From Actinomycetota bacterium (lineage in GTDB: Bacteria; Actinomycetota; Humimicrobiia; Humimicrobiales; Humimicrobiaceae), in the NCBI GenBank assembly GCA_016870675.1, contig VGAU01000027.1, positions 1-12,938 of the forward strand: a DNA stretch of 12,938 bases, written 5' to 3'. The position numbers and the translations under genes are program-made. Position 1 is the first letter of the stretch. Each line of letters opens with the position of its first letter. Below the pieces are notes generated by a model, which saw only the letters and a list, made by a program, of their open reading frames with translations, had not been told where the DNA came from and ran no database searches. Shown here piece by piece: positions 6,000 through 12,718 of the stretch.

Positions 6000-6631
6000 A
6001 GAAATTTTAATATCCTCTCGGTTATTTCTTTCTCTTCTCCGGAACCATCAATATTTACAAGCAGTCCTTTATCAGCATAAAAATTAATAAGTGGTCTGGT
6101 TTCAGATTCGTACACTTCCAGCCTATGCTTAATAACCTTCACATCATCATCTTTTCTTTTTATTAAATCTCCTCCACATTCTGGACACTTTATAAAGTTT
6201 TCATTGTTATTATTAATACTGAATACATTTTTACACACATTGCAGATACTTCTCTTGCCGAGCCTGCTAATAATATCATCTTTATCAACAACTATATTTA
6301 TTACTTTATCCAACTTTATCCCCAGATGATCCAGTGTACTTGAAAACATTTTTGCCTGCTTTAAATTCCGCGGAAAACCATCCATTAAAAATCCATTTTC
6401 TGACCTACTTTTTCTTATCATATTCTTTATTATTTCAATTATTATTTCGTCTGGAACTAATTTTCCGCTCTCAACAAAATTAACTGCCTTTTTTCCTAAC
6501 TCAGACCCTTTATTTATTTCATTTCTTAAAATTTCTCCAGTCGAAATATGTGGTATATTAAATTTATTAGAAATTACTTTTGCCTGAGTCCCCTTTCCCA
6601 CACCTGGAGCTCCAATTAAAACTATCCTCAT
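5996..6631 (-). CDS. adk: Adenylate kinase (zinc-containing LID)
   Basis: Adenylate kinase interconverts ATP + AMP and 2 ADP in the cytosol. The 211-residue product has the P-loop G7-A-P-G-V-G-K13-G-T, the AMP-binding S-T-G-E-I-L-R segment (residues 30-36), and D84-G-F-P-R. The long-form LID domain contains four cysteines, C130-x-x-C133 and C149-x-x-C152, as in zinc-binding adenylate kinases. The ATG at 6631 overlaps the secY TGA as ATGA, with GAGGG upstream inside secY. Its own TGA overlaps the map ATG as ATGA. The secY-adk-map order is widely conserved, so coupling with translocation and initiation genes is expected. Confidence 0.98.
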   Translation of the reverse strand: MRIVLIGAPGVGKGTQAKVISNKFNIPHISTGEILRNEINKGSELGKKAVNFVESGKLVPDEIIIEIIKNMIRKSRSENGFLMDGFPRNLKQAKMFSSTLDHLGIKLDKVINIVVDKDDIISRLGKRSICNVCKNVFSINNNNENFIKCPECGGDLIKRKDDDVKVIKHRLEVYESETRPLINFYADKGLLVNIDGSGEEKEITERILKFL

Positions 6632-7890
6632 TTTAGAAATCCCTCATAATCCCTCATAGTAAGCTGAGATTCAAGTTGTCTCATAGTATCTAAAGCAACA
6701 CTTACAGCAATAAGTATAGATGTTCCGCCAAATCTAAAAGGTATTTCCATATAGTTAATCAATACCTCAGGAAGAAGAGCAATTATTGCTAAAAATATAG
6801 CACCTGGTAATGTTATCCTGTTTAAAATATTTGTTAAGTAATCTGCTGTATTTTTTCCAGGTCGTAGTCCTGGTATAAATCCCCCGTACCTTCTCAGATT
6901 ATCTGCAGTGTCCAGAGGATTAAAAGTAATAGCGGTATAAAAGTAAGCAAATATAATAATAAGAATAGTATAAGTAATGGCATAAATTGGATTGATTCTT
7001 CCCTGTATAGTTGGACTTAACACATTAGCAAAGGATTGTACCCACCTGTTGGGAATAAATTGTGCAATTGTTGCAGGAAAAAGCATAACTGATATAGCCA
7101 GAATTATGGGCATTACTCCAGATTGATTAACTTTGAGTGGTATGTAAGTACTTTGTCCACCAAAAACTTTTCTTCCTACAATTCGTTTTGCATACTGAAC
7201 AGGTATTTTTCTCTCACCTTGCTGGATAAGTATTACAGCTATAATTATACCAATAGATATAATTGCAAAAAGGGCTAAAAAGAAGTAATTCGTACCCCGC
7301 AGTCTGAATAGACTTATAAACTCTCCTGGTATTCTGGAAATAATACTGGCAAATATCAAAAGTGAAATTCCATTTCCTATTCCATGAATATTTATCAATT
7401 CACCTAACCACATTATAAGGATAGTTCCAGCAACTAATGTAATAATAATCAAGGTAACATGCATAAAGTCAAAATTAGGTATAGCGCCAAAATTTTTAAA
7501 GAAAAAAACCATTGCTGTAGATTGCACCAGTGCCAGCCCTACAGTCATATATCTTGCTATTTGATTTATTTTTCTCCTGCCGGTTTCTCCTTCCTTTGCC
7601 AGCTGCTCCAGCCTGGGAATTACCACTTGAAGAAGCTGCATTACAATAGAGGCAGTTATGTAAGGCATAATACCCAGAGAGAATACTGCAAATTTTCCCA
7701 GCGCTCCTCCTGAAAACAAGTCCATCATACCCATTATCCCGGTTTCAACCTGTTCCAGGATTTTGGTTGCATCTACTCCCGGTATAGTAATATTAGCTCC
7801 AAATCTATAAATAGCTAAAATACCAATAGTGAATAATATTCTGTTTCTGACTTCTTTAATTCTAAAGGCATTTATAATAGCCCGGAACAT
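6628..7890 (-). CDS. secY: Protein translocase subunit SecY
   Basis: SecY is the channel of the Sec translocon in the inner membrane, through which secreted and membrane proteins pass. The 420-residue product has about ten hydrophobic segments, beginning with one near residues 17-34 (R-I-L-F-T-I-G-I-L-A-I-Y-R). Family features are N-I-T-I-P-G-V-D in the first periplasmic loop, D-L-F-S-G-G-A-L in the plug region, S-L-G-I-M-P-Y-I-T-A-S-I in TM2, and G-N-G-I-S-L-L-I in TM4. The basic cytosolic loop G-E-R-K-I-P-V-Q-Y-A-K-R follows. The ATG start at 7890 overlaps the rplO stop, and the TGA stop overlaps the adk ATG (ATGA). Length is normal. Confidence 0.98.
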   Translation of the reverse strand: MFRAIINAFRIKEVRNRILFTIGILAIYRFGANITIPGVDATKILEQVETGIMGMMDLFSGGALGKFAVFSLGIMPYITASIVMQLLQVVIPRLEQLAKEGETGRRKINQIARYMTVGLALVQSTAMVFFFKNFGAIPNFDFMHVTLIIITLVAGTILIMWLGELINIHGIGNGISLLIFASIISRIPGEFISLFRLRGTNYFFLALFAIISIGIIIAVILIQQGERKIPVQYAKRIVGRKVFGGQSTYIPLKVNQSGVMPIILAISVMLFPATIAQFIPNRWVQSFANVLSPTIQGRINPIYAITYTILIIIFAYFYTAITFNPLDTADNLRRYGGFIPGLRPGKNTADYLTNILNRITLPGAIFLAIIALLPEVLINYMEIPFRFGGTSILIAVSVALDTMRQLESQLTMRDYEGFLK

Positions 7891-8330
7891 TAAATCACCT
7901 CTACTTTTCCACCAGCTTTTTCAATTTTAGCTGCAGCGCTCCTGCTGAAATAATTGGCTTTGACAGTTATTTTTTTAGTAAGCTTGCCATTACCCAATAT
8001 TTTTACAGGATTTGACTTTTTCATAATAAGGCCATTCTTTTCTAAAAAATCATAGTCAACAACACTATCATCTTTGAACTTTTCTAACTGCCACACATTA
8101 ATTACATTATTTATTTTCTTCCTGGTATTTTTAAAACCTTTGAGATGCGGTATTCTCCTTTGCAGAGGCATCTGTCCGCCTTCAAAACCCATTCTGGTTT
8201 TACCACCTGATCGGGACAACTGTCCTTTCGTGCCCCTTCCGCTGGTAGTTCCATGTCCGGAACTGTTCCCTCTACCTACTCTTTTCCTTTTCTTTATAGA
8301 CTCAGGAGATCTTAAGTCACAAAGCTTCAC
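7890..8330 (-). CDS. rplO: 50S ribosomal protein L15
   Basis: L15 is a late-assembly protein of the large subunit that contacts many 23S rRNA helices. The 146-residue product starts at GTG 8330 (M-K-L-C-D-L) behind AAGGAG. It has the glycine-rich basic N-terminal segment R-V-G-R-G-N-S-S-G-H-G-T-T-S-G-R-G-T-K-G, then G-F-E-G-G-Q-M-P-L-Q-R-R-I-P-H-L-K-G-F and the C-terminal K-I-E-K-A-G-G-K-V-E-V-I. It normally follows rpmD, which is missing here. Its TAA stop shares one base with the secY ATG (TAATG), suggesting coupled translation. Confidence 0.97.
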   Translation of the reverse strand: MKLCDLRSPESIKKRKRVGRGNSSGHGTTSGRGTKGQLSRSGGKTRMGFEGGQMPLQRRIPHLKGFKNTRKKINNVINVWQLEKFKDDSVVDYDFLEKNGLIMKKSNPVKILGNGKLTKKITVKANYFSRSAAAKIEKAGGKVEVI

Positions 8331-8368
8331 TATTTTCTCCTTCCAATATTATCCAAACCCATAACATA

Positions 8369-8410
8369 TTAATTAACTTCTGGTTCTTCTATCTTCCGCA
8401 TACCCTCAAG
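8369..8410 (-). other. Candidate +1-frame continuation of rpsE (S5 C-terminal tail)
   Basis: Immediately around the rpsE TGA (8408-8406), the +1 frame reads CTT GAG GGT ATG and so on, encoding L-E-G-M-R-K-I-E-E-P-E-V-N before TAA at 8371-8369. This matches the usual S5 tail type (for example R-G-K-S-V-E-E-I in E. coli) and restores normal length. The stretch before the stop reads GGAG-CAG-ACT-TGA: a Shine-Dalgarno-like GGAG three bases before the last sense codon, the same layout as in the prfB frameshift site. Slippage of a Thr tRNA from ACU to CUU would be poor, so simple mutation or a one-base sequencing error is at least as likely. Confidence 0.45.
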
Positions 8411-8864
8411 TCTGCTCCGGTGTTTTAAGCATCTTTAGACCACTAATAGTTGCATTAACTATATTTAAAGCATTGGCACTTCCTAATGATTTTGTAAGAA
8501 TATCCTTTACACCAGCCAATTCCATTATTATTCTTACCGGTCCACCGGCAATTACTCCTTTACCGTGAGAAGCCGGCTTCATAAAGACATGACCTGCGCC
8601 AAACCAGCCATCAATTGGATAGGGTATGGTTCCATCAGTCAAAGGCACTTTAAACATATTTTTCTTTGCATTATTAATGCCTTTTTGGATTGCGGTTGAA
8701 ACCTCATTAGCTTTACCAAAACCAATACCAACCATACCATTCATATTACCAACTGCTACAAGAGCACTAAAACTAAATCTTCTACCGCCCTTAACCACTT
8801 TCGCTACTCTATTTATTTTTATAACCTTTTCACTTAACTCTGTATCTTTAGAAAGATCAGCCAC
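8406..8864 (-). CDS. rpsE: 30S ribosomal protein S5, C-terminus cut short or frameshifted
   Basis: S5 acts in decoding fidelity and mRNA unwinding at the entry site. The GTG start at 8864 is behind a strong AAGGAGG. The N-terminal dsRNA-binding-like domain has I-N-R-V-A-K-V-V-K-G-G-R-R-F-S-F and G-I-G-F-G-K-A-N-E-V; the C-terminal domain has P-A-S-H-G-K-G-V-I-A-G-G-P-V-R and S-L-G-S-A-N-A-L-N-I-V-N-A-T. The product stops after T-P-E-Q-T at 152 residues, about 14 short of common S5 lengths. In homologs, T-P-E-E is followed by a tail of the type R-G-K-x-V-E-E-L. A matching tail (L-E-G-M-R-K-I-E-E-P-E-V-N) is present here but in the +1 frame, and would end at 8369 with 164 residues. This could be a real frameshift, a recoding site or a sequence error. 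Confidence 0.95.
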   Translation of the reverse strand: MADLSKDTELSEKVIKINRVAKVVKGGRRFSFSALVAVGNMNGMVGIGFGKANEVSTAIQKGINNAKKNMFKVPLTDGTIPYPIDGWFGAGHVFMKPASHGKGVIAGGPVRIIMELAGVKDILTKSLGSANALNIVNATISGLKMLKTPEQT

Positions 8865-8888
8865 TAAATATCCTCCTTAAAAATAGGG

Positions 8889-9251
8889 TTAAAATTTCAA
8901 TCCGCCTTTTCTTGCACCTTCAGCCAGGGCTTTTACTCTGCCATGATACTTGTAACCACTTCTATCAAAAACTATTTCATTTATACTTTTCTTCTTTGCC
9001 ATTTTAGCCAGGGCTTCTCCAGTCCTAAAGCTTATATCTATTTTCCCTTTATCTCCATCTTTGCTTTCAATTTTCTTGCTTGATATACCAACCAGTGCAG
9101 TGCCGGTGCTATCATCTATTATCTGACCATAAATATATTTATTGCTCCGGTAAACAGAGAGTCTCATACGATTGCTGCTTCTTTTAATTTTAAACCTGCT
9201 CCTTACTTTTCTTCTTAAACTTTTATCACTTTTTTCAGTTTTGCTCTTCAT
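8889..9251 (-). CDS. rplR: 50S ribosomal protein L18
   Basis: L18 binds 5S rRNA together with L5 and attaches it to the large subunit. The chosen ATG at 9251 gives 120 residues, normal for L18, beginning with a basic stretch (M-K-S-K-T-E-K-S-D-K). GGGAG is correctly spaced upstream. The frame is open to a position inside rplF (9302), but those 17 residues have no L18 homology and would overlap rplF. Family features are R-M-R-L-S-V-Y-R-S-N-K-Y-I-Y-G-Q-I-I-D-D in the first half and V-F-D-R-S-G-Y-K-Y-H-G-R-V-K-A-L-A-E-G-A-R at the C-terminus. Confidence 0.97.
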   Translation of the reverse strand: MKSKTEKSDKSLRRKVRSRFKIKRSSNRMRLSVYRSNKYIYGQIIDDSTGTALVGISSKKIESKDGDKGKIDISFRTGEALAKMAKKKSINEIVFDRSGYKYHGRVKALAEGARKGGLKF

Positions 9252-9270
9252 AAAATCTCCCAAAAGAAAT

Positions 9271-9822
9271 TTAAGAACCGCTGGTAATAGCTGTTTTACC
9301 AACTTTTCTTCTTATAATTTCATCACTATATTTTATACCTTTACCCTTATAAGGTTCCGGTTTCCTTATACTCCTGATCTTAGCAGCCATTTCTCCAACT
9401 ACCTGTTTATCTATTCCTTTAACCACAATTGTAGTATTATCCGGGACATCAAATGATATCCCTTGAAGAGGATTGACTATTACCGGATTTGAATATCCTG
9501 CCAATATTTCCAGATCATTTCCCTTCTTACTGGCTCTAAAACCCACACCGACTATTATTAAGGTTTTGCTAAAACCGCTGCTCACACCTGTAACCATATT
9601 ATTTATAAGGCTTCTATAAAGACCATATTTAGCTCTATTCTCATTACTATCCGAAACTGGGATAACAGTTAACCTATTGTCTTCCATACTTAATTTAACA
9701 GAAGTGTTGTCAAACTTTTGAGAAAGCCCTCCTAATTTTCCCTTTACACTAATATTGTCCTTATCTATTTTGATCTCTATTTCTTCCGGTACATCAATAG
9801 GTTTTCTTCCTATTCTTGACAC
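9271..9822 (-). CDS. rplF: 50S ribosomal protein L6
   Basis: L6 lies near the factor-binding (sarcin-ricin) region of the large subunit. The 183-residue product opens M-S-R-I-G-R-K-P-I-D-V-P and has two repeated L6 domains: the first contains V-K-G-K-L-G-G-L-S; the second ends with the conserved R-K-P-E-P-Y-K-G-K-G-I-K-Y-S-D-E and R-R-K-V-G-K-T-A. The start is GTG at 9822 with AAAGGTGA upstream. Length is normal for the family. The stop is 19 bases before the preferred rplR start. The order rpsH-rplF-rplR-rpsE is the conserved spc order. Confidence 0.97.
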   Translation of the reverse strand: MSRIGRKPIDVPEEIEIKIDKDNISVKGKLGGLSQKFDNTSVKLSMEDNRLTVIPVSDSNENRAKYGLYRSLINNMVTGVSSGFSKTLIIVGVGFRASKKGNDLEILAGYSNPVIVNPLQGISFDVPDNTTIVVKGIDKQVVGEMAAKIRSIRKPEPYKGKGIKYSDEIIRRKVGKTAITSGS

Positions 9823-9854
9823 TTTAAATTCACCTTTCTAACCATTTTCTCTTT

Positions 9855-10259
9855 CTACCATATAGAACATATTACTTCCCCGCCAACTCCTAGTTTTTTG
9901 GCTCCTGTACCTGTAAGTACACCTTTTGACGTGGACAATATAACTGTTCCCAAACCACCAAGAACCCTGGGAATTTCATCCTTTTGCGCATAAACCCTGA
10001 GTCCTGGTTTGCTTATTCTTTTAAGCGCGTTTATAGCACTCTTTTTGTCTTTATCATATTTTAAGTATATTTTAATTAAGCTACCGGCGTTTTCATCTTT
10101 ACGGATTTCATAACTTCTTATATAACCTTCTTCATCCAATATCCTGGCTATTTCTGTTTTAAGTTTTGAATAAGGTATACTGACGCTATCCATCTTAGCA
10201 ATATAGCCATTCCTTATTCTGGTTAACATATCTGAAACAGGATCTGTAACTGCCGACAT
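9855..10259 (-). CDS. rpsH: 30S ribosomal protein S8
   Basis: S8 binds the 16S central domain and, in E. coli, represses the spc operon. The product from the ATG at 10259 is 134 residues, opening M-S-A-V-T-D-P-V-S-D-M-L-T-R-I-R-N-G, the standard S8 N-terminus. The C-terminal RNA-binding part carries S-T-S-K-G-V-L-T-G and A-K-K-L-G-V-G-G-E-V-I-C-S-I-W, where the last residues are diagnostic. GGAGG lies four bases before this ATG. The frame is open six codons further to a TTG at 10277, but that start would lie inside rpsN and place the ribosome binding site within the coding sequence, so it is rejected. Confidence 0.97.
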   Translation of the reverse strand: MSAVTDPVSDMLTRIRNGYIAKMDSVSIPYSKLKTEIARILDEEGYIRSYEIRKDENAGSLIKIYLKYDKDKKSAINALKRISKPGLRVYAQKDEIPRVLGGLGTVILSTSKGVLTGTGAKKLGVGGEVICSIW

Positions 10260-10270
10260 AAACCCTCCTT

Positions 10271-10456
10271 TTACCAACTGGACTTGGTTAGTCCAGGAAT
10301 TTTTCCTTCATGAGCCATTTCTCTAAGACAAATTCTACATAATCCAAACTTTCTAAAATAACCTCTGGGTCTACCACACCTAAAACATCTGCTGTACTTT
10401 CTTGTTTTGTATTTAGGTTCTCTTCTTTGTTTTTCTATAAGTGATTTCTTTGCCAA
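10271..10456 (-). CDS. rpsN: 30S ribosomal protein S14 type Z (zinc-binding)
   Basis: S14 is a small-subunit head protein required late in assembly. At 61 residues this is the short, zinc-binding type Z form. It has C24-F-R-C27 and C40-R-I-C43 as zinc ligands and the family ending L-R-E-x-A-H-E-G-K-I-P-G-L-x-K-S-S-W. The start is a TTG at 10456 giving M-A-K-K-S-L, with GGAG about seven bases upstream. The TAA/TTG region at its 3' end runs straight into rpsH, whose AAAGGAGG ribosome binding site lies inside or just after the last rpsN codons. It could also be labelled rpsZ. Confidence 0.97.
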   Translation of the reverse strand: MAKKSLIEKQRREPKYKTRKYSRCFRCGRPRGYFRKFGLCRICLREMAHEGKIPGLTKSSW

Positions 10457-10487
10457 TAAATGTCTCCTTTATAAAACTTGCGTTTTT

Positions 10488-11030
10488 TTATTTTTTAAAT
10501 GGAAACCCAAACTCCTCCAGTAAAAATAATGCTTCATCATCATTTTCCGCACTGGTGGTAATAGTAATATTCATACCTTTTACACTTAAAATACTGTCAT
10601 ACTCTACTTCTGGAAAAATTAACTGTTCTTTTATGCCAATAGTATAATTTCCAGAACCATCAAAACTTTTTTTAGAAAGACCTCTAAAATCCCTAATTCT
10701 TGGAATTGCTATACTAAGCAGTCTATCCAAAAACTCATACATTCTCTTTCCCCTTAAAGTAACCATACAGCCTATTGGGTTTCCCTGTCTGAGCTTAAAT
10801 CCCGCAACTGATTTTCTGGCTTTTGTTATAACAGGCTTCTGGCCTGTAATTTTAGCCAGATCCTGGCTAGCAGATTCCAATTCTTTTATATTTTGAATCG
10901 CCGAGCCAATACCCATATTTACAGTGATTTTATTTATCCTGGGTACTTCCATTACATTATTAAATTTACGATTTTTTAATATTTTAGGAATTATTTCTTT
11001 TTTATATTTTTCTTTTAACCTCGGCTCCAC
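10488..11030 (-). CDS. rplE: 50S ribosomal protein L5
   Basis: L5 binds 5S rRNA and contacts the P-site tRNA on the central protuberance. The GTG at 11030 is preferred as start: it gives 180 residues, the usual length, opening M-E-P-R-L-K-E-K-Y-K-K-E as homologs do. GAGGTGA, complementary over seven bases to the 16S 3' end, stands five bases upstream. The same frame is open to an ATG at 11048, which would add M-L-E-V-I-L, but that ATG has only AAGGA at three bases. Conserved blocks include V-P-R-I-N-K-I-T-V-N-M-G-I-G, G-Q-K-P-V-I-T-K-A-R-K-S-V-A-G-F-K-L-R-Q-G, and R-D-F-R-G-L near residue 135. It is followed by rpsN. Confidence 0.96.
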   Translation of the reverse strand: MEPRLKEKYKKEIIPKILKNRKFNNVMEVPRINKITVNMGIGSAIQNIKELESASQDLAKITGQKPVITKARKSVAGFKLRQGNPIGCMVTLRGKRMYEFLDRLLSIAIPRIRDFRGLSKKSFDGSGNYTIGIKEQLIFPEVEYDSILSVKGMNITITTSAENDDEALFLLEEFGFPFKK

Positions 11031-11055
11031 CAATATCACCTCAAGCATTTATCCT

Positions 11056-11367
11056 TTAAATCTGCTGATTGCACCTCTTACATATCCTGACTTTTTCACC
11101 AGAATCCTTAACTTCAAAACCCACTCTTGCTGGCTTGCCGCAATTAGGGCAAACAAGTTTAACATTTGAAATATTAATGGGTCCTTCCTTTTTAATAATA
11201 CCGCCAGGTTTGCTTTGATCCTTCTGCCTGACATGCTTATTTATAATATTAGTACCCTCAACATATAATCTATTTGTAACGGACTCTATTCTAAGTACTT
11301 TTCCTGTTTTCCCTTTATCTTTTCCTTTTATTATCTCAACCTTATCATTTTTCCTTATTTTCAACAT
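11056..11367 (-). CDS. rplX: 50S ribosomal protein L24 (zinc-ribbon form)
   Basis: L24 is an assembly-initiator protein of the large subunit near the exit tunnel. The product has an N-terminal KOW motif (K-N-D-K-V-E-I-I-K-G-K-D-K-G-K-T-G-K-V) and a C-terminal zinc ribbon with C73-P-N-C76 and C96-K-R-C99. The ATG at 11367 (103 residues) is preferred: AGGAG lies eight bases upstream, whereas the TTG two codons earlier (11373) is only two bases from the same AGGAG. The TAA stop is 25 bases before the preferred rplE start. In E. coli the rplX-rplE junction is the site where S8 represses the spc operon; no clear S8-site mimic was recognised by eye here. Confidence 0.96.
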   Translation of the reverse strand: MLKIRKNDKVEIIKGKDKGKTGKVLRIESVTNRLYVEGTNIINKHVRQKDQSKPGGIIKKEGPINISNVKLVCPNCGKPARVGFEVKDSGEKVRICKRCNQQI

Positions 11368-11391
11368 TTTCAATGCTCCTGCTACAAATAA

Positions 11392-11760
11392 CTAAATTAC
11401 CTCTGGTGAGAGTGATATTATCTTCATAAAATTTTTATCTCTTAGTTCTCTTGCTACTGGACCAAATATTCTGGTCCCTCTCGGGTTATTCTGCGTATCA
11501 ATAATAACTGCTGCGTTATCATCAAACCTTATATACGATCCGTCGGGCCTCCTGAATGTTTTTTTTGATCTTACAAGTACGGCCTTTACTACATCGCTTT
11601 TCTTTACTACCCCTCCTGGATTTGCTACTTTTACTGCAGCAATAAAAGTATCTCCAACACGTGCATACCTCTTTCTTGTTCCCCCTAAAACTTTAATGCA
11701 TTTAATTTCCCTTGCACCGGTATTATCCGCCACTTTTACCTTACTCTCAGCTTGAATCAT
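11392..11760 (-). CDS. rplN: 50S ribosomal protein L14
   Basis: L14 binds 23S rRNA and forms an intersubunit bridge. The start is set at the ATG at 11760, giving 122 residues, the family's normal length, and the standard opening M-I-Q-x-E-S-K-V-K-V-A-D-N-T-G-A. An AAGGA ribosome binding site lies about seven bases upstream. The frame is open for 17 further codons to an ATG at 11811, but that extension overlaps the end of rpsQ and has no homology to L14. Other conserved parts are K-C-I-K-V-L-G-G, V-G-D-T-F-I-A-A-V-K, and F-D-D-N-A-A-V-I-I with N-P-R-G-T-R-I-F-G-P-V-A-R-E-L-R near the C-terminus. Confidence 0.97.
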   Translation of the reverse strand: MIQAESKVKVADNTGAREIKCIKVLGGTRKRYARVGDTFIAAVKVANPGGVVKKSDVVKAVLVRSKKTFRRPDGSYIRFDDNAAVIIDTQNNPRGTRIFGPVARELRDKNFMKIISLSPEVI

Positions 11761-11774
11761 TTTTAAATCCTTCT

Positions 11775-12074
11775 CTACTCCGCTTTCCTGATTACCTCGA
11801 CCAGTCTCCACCTCTTAGTCTTACTAATAGGCCTTATTTCGGAAATCTTTACTACATCACCCAACTTACAGCTGCCTTCAGGATCGTGTACCTTCAATTT
11901 CTTTATTTTCTTTAAAATCTTCTTGTATAAAGGGTGCCTGTAATGAGATTCTACGGCAACAACAACCGTCTTATCCATTTTGTCACTTACTACTGTTCCT
12001 ACTCTTACTTTTACTTTTCCTCTTTCCAAAAAACCCCCTTTATTTCCCTCTTCTTTATTTCTTGCTTTCCTCAT
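11775..12074 (-). CDS. rpsQ: 30S ribosomal protein S17
   Basis: S17 is an OB-fold primary 16S rRNA binding protein of the small subunit. The conserved core is V-G-T-V-V-S-D-K-M-D-K-T-V-V-V-A-V-E, followed by H-P-L-Y-K-K and the C-terminal E-I-R-P-I-S-K-T-K-R-W-R-L-V-E-V block. From the ATG at 12074, which overlaps the rpmC stop as TAATG, the product is 99 residues, about 15 more than usual; the extra residues are charged (M-R-K-A-R-N-K-E-E-G). A second candidate start is TTG at 12029, just after an AAGGGGGT element. It would give an 84-residue protein beginning M-E-R-G-K-V, the usual S17 length. Which start is used cannot be settled here; the identity is certain. Confidence 0.96.
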   Translation of the reverse strand: MRKARNKEEGNKGGFLERGKVKVRVGTVVSDKMDKTVVVAVESHYRHPLYKKILKKIKKLKVHDPEGSCKLGDVVKISEIRPISKTKRWRLVEVIRKAE

Positions 12075-12274
12075 TAATCTTTATACTTGAGCTCTTTCTC
12101 TCTAAGTAAAGTTTTTATTCTGGCAATATCTTTCCTTAAATTTCGTATCTTTACCGGATTTTCTAATTGCCCTGTAGCTTTTTGAAATTTCAAATTAAAA
12201 ATACTCTTTTTTATATCCACTAGTTTTGCTTCTAATTCTTCTTTTGTTTGTTCCTTTATCTCACTTATTCTCAT
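12074..12274 (-). CDS. rpmC: 50S ribosomal protein L29
   Basis: L29 is a small helical protein near the polypeptide exit tunnel of the large subunit, part of the docking site for nascent-chain factors. The 66-residue product has the typical start M-R-I-S-E-I-K-E and the diagnostic L-x-F-Q-x-A-T-G-Q-L-E-N-P-x-K-I-R segment, then a K-D-I-A-R-I-K-T helix. Length is normal. A purine-rich GGGTGGG lies just upstream of the ATG. The TAA stop shares its last A with the ATG of rpsQ (TAATG), so the two genes are probably translationally coupled. Confidence 0.97.
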   Translation of the reverse strand: MRISEIKEQTKEELEAKLVDIKKSIFNLKFQKATGQLENPVKIRNLRKDIARIKTLLREKELKYKD

Positions 12275-12289
12275 TTCCCACCCGGTTTG

Positions 12290-12709
12290 TTATAGTTCTT
12301 CATAAACAAATTTTGATTTTATAGACAATTTATTAGAAGCCAATCTAATTGCTTCCTTTGCAACTTCCATACTAACACCCGAAATTTCAAATAGGATTCT
12401 TCCAGGCTTAACCACAACTACCCAATTTTCCGGCGCACCTTTTCCTCCGCCCATACGGGTTTCAGCCGGTTTTTTGGTAACAGGTTTATGAGGAAAAACA
12501 TTTATCCATACTTTTCCTCCCCTTTTTATATACCTGGTAAGAGCTACCCTTGCAGCTTCTACCTGCCTGCTTGTTAACCAGCCAGATTCCAGTGCCTGCA
12601 GCCCATATTCTCCAAAAGAGAGCTTGGTACCACCTTTGGCAATACCTTTCATTCTTCCTCTTTGTACTTTTCTATATTTTACCCGTTTAGGCATTAACAT
12701 TGCTGCCAT
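12290..12709 (-). CDS. rplP: 50S ribosomal protein L16
   Basis: L16 sits on the large subunit near the A-site tRNA and the peptidyl transferase centre. The 139-residue product has the family opening M-L-M-P-K-R-V-K-Y-R-K-x-Q-R-G-R-M-K-G and the conserved centre with F-P-H-K-P-V-T-K-K-P-A-E-T-R-M-G-G-G-K-G, then a P-G-R-I-L-F-E-I-S-G segment. The start at 12709 adds three residues (M-A-A) before the usual MLMPKR start. It is preferred because AGGAG lies six bases upstream, although the ATG at 12700 is a possible alternative. It lies nine bases after the rpsC stop and is followed by rpmC, the standard order. Confidence 0.98.
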   Translation of the reverse strand: MAAMLMPKRVKYRKVQRGRMKGIAKGGTKLSFGEYGLQALESGWLTSRQVEAARVALTRYIKRGGKVWINVFPHKPVTKKPAETRMGGGKGAPENWVVVVKPGRILFEISGVSMEVAKEAIRLASNKLSIKSKFVYEEL

Positions 12710-12718
12710 AAATATCTC

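Noticed and set aside
6640..6660. Tandem ATGAGGGATT repeat at the secY 3' end
   Set aside because: It encodes the ordinary SecY tail (M-R-D-Y-E-G-F) and gives GAGGG before adk; two short copies are not enough to call a repeat element.
8369..8401. Short frame M-R-K-I-E-E-P-E-V-N as a remnant of L30
   Set aside because: It first looked like the end of L30 (G-M-x-x-K-V), but it fits the S5 C-terminal tail better and joins T-P-E-Q with a one-base shift, so it was assigned to rpsE.
8369..8408. UGA read as a sense codon (alternative genetic code)
   Set aside because: Readthrough of the rpsE TGA gives residues unlike S5, and truA, adk and secY all end properly at TGA, so UGA is a normal stop here.
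11049..11234. 61-codon open frame overlapping rplX
   Set aside because: It is rplX read out of frame; the zinc-ribbon L24 frame is complete and conserved.
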